Shown piece after piece: positions 44,898 through 44,952 of a stretch of DNA of 44,952 nucleotides; position 1 is the first letter of the stretch, and the number at the start of each line of letters is the position of its first letter. The translations under genes were made by a program, and so were the position numbers. The notes under the pieces are model-generated. The model was not told the DNA's origin. It was given only the letters and a program-made list of their open reading frames with translations, and did no database searches. This DNA comes from Flavobacteriales bacterium (GTDB lineage: Bacteria; Bacteroidota; Bacteroidia; Flavobacteriales; Flavobacteriaceae), in contig JAMONO010000045.1 of the NCBI GenBank assembly GCA_027065715.1, positions 1 through 44,952 on the forward strand. The letters are read 5' to 3'.

Positions 44898-44905
44898 TAC
44901 CTTTG
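44898..44905 (+). promoter_or_regulatory. -7 promoter element facing the right edge
   Basis: TACCTTTG, matching TAnnTTTG, 47 bases before the window end. It suggests that a rightward gene begins just beyond the edge. No exact TTTG at -33. Confidence 0.4.
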
Positions 44906-44952
44906 TGCAGTTGGAAAAGCTTAGTGCGTAATAATCTCTTACGAGTCATAAA

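Overview
The window looks like a chromosomal segment of a Bacteroidota bacterium, most likely a flavobacterium-like one. The clues are gldF and gldG gliding genes, a C-terminal type IX secretion sorting domain on one secreted protein, an S46 dipeptidyl-peptidase, low GC, and many start-proximal promoter elements of the Bacteroidota form TAnnTTTG, one with a well-placed TTTG about 20 bases upstream.

Bases 1-3054 are a CRISPR region. A reading frame open at the left edge ends at 1808 and carries one R-X4-H motif of the HEPN type (RNYALH) 32-37 residues from its C terminus. I read it as the C-terminal part of a Cas13-like RNA-guided RNase whose start lies outside the window. Two arrays follow on the same strand, each with eight 36-base repeats: 1934-2455 with spacers of 31-35, and 2558-3054 with spacers of 29-30. 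The repeats differ but match at 24 of 36 positions. The second repeat closely resembles published type VI-B (Cas13b) repeats. No cas1, cas2 or csx27/28 is visible, and the flank to the right is housekeeping DNA.

Bases 3100-12100 hold a 2-hydroxyacid dehydrogenase, a PhnA-like protein and an Hsp20 chaperone. Next comes a leftward operon of an M49-like peptidase lipoprotein, gldF, a YqhD-type alcohol dehydrogenase and gldG, with the dehydrogenase wedged between the two gliding genes. A FabH-type ketoacyl synthase follows. Bases 12174-16000 hold a leftward cluster: an S46 peptidase with the acidic-specificity arginine, a cytochrome c domain protein and a PilJ-domain protein.

Bases 16240-25170 hold a DUF819 membrane protein, overlapping lpxK and purine nucleoside phosphorylase genes, a patatin, a sirtuin, a clan GH-A-like lipoprotein, RecQ and a small P-loop ATPase. 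An initiator tRNA (25363-25435) and a tRNA-Val(GAC) (31955-32029) flank an M1 aminopeptidase, shikimate kinase, an NlpC/P60 lipoprotein, a BatA-type membrane protein and LolD. Further right are two paralogous secreted fibre-like proteins, a POT peptide transporter, Ndk, a T9SS-sorted adhesin, malate dehydrogenase and an EF-G-like GTPase. The right end (43683-44836) is a more AT-rich pair, a Crp/Fnr regulator with a perfect palindrome upstream and a small membrane protein.

Three secreted or exported peptidases (M49-like, S46, M1) and a peptide transporter together suggest a protein-degrading lifestyle. Two short elements with inverted ends (37603-37744 and 43442-43562) and single ends near 25483 and 10842 share the core TGTCTCAAAA or a close variant and look like non-autonomous transposon remnants.
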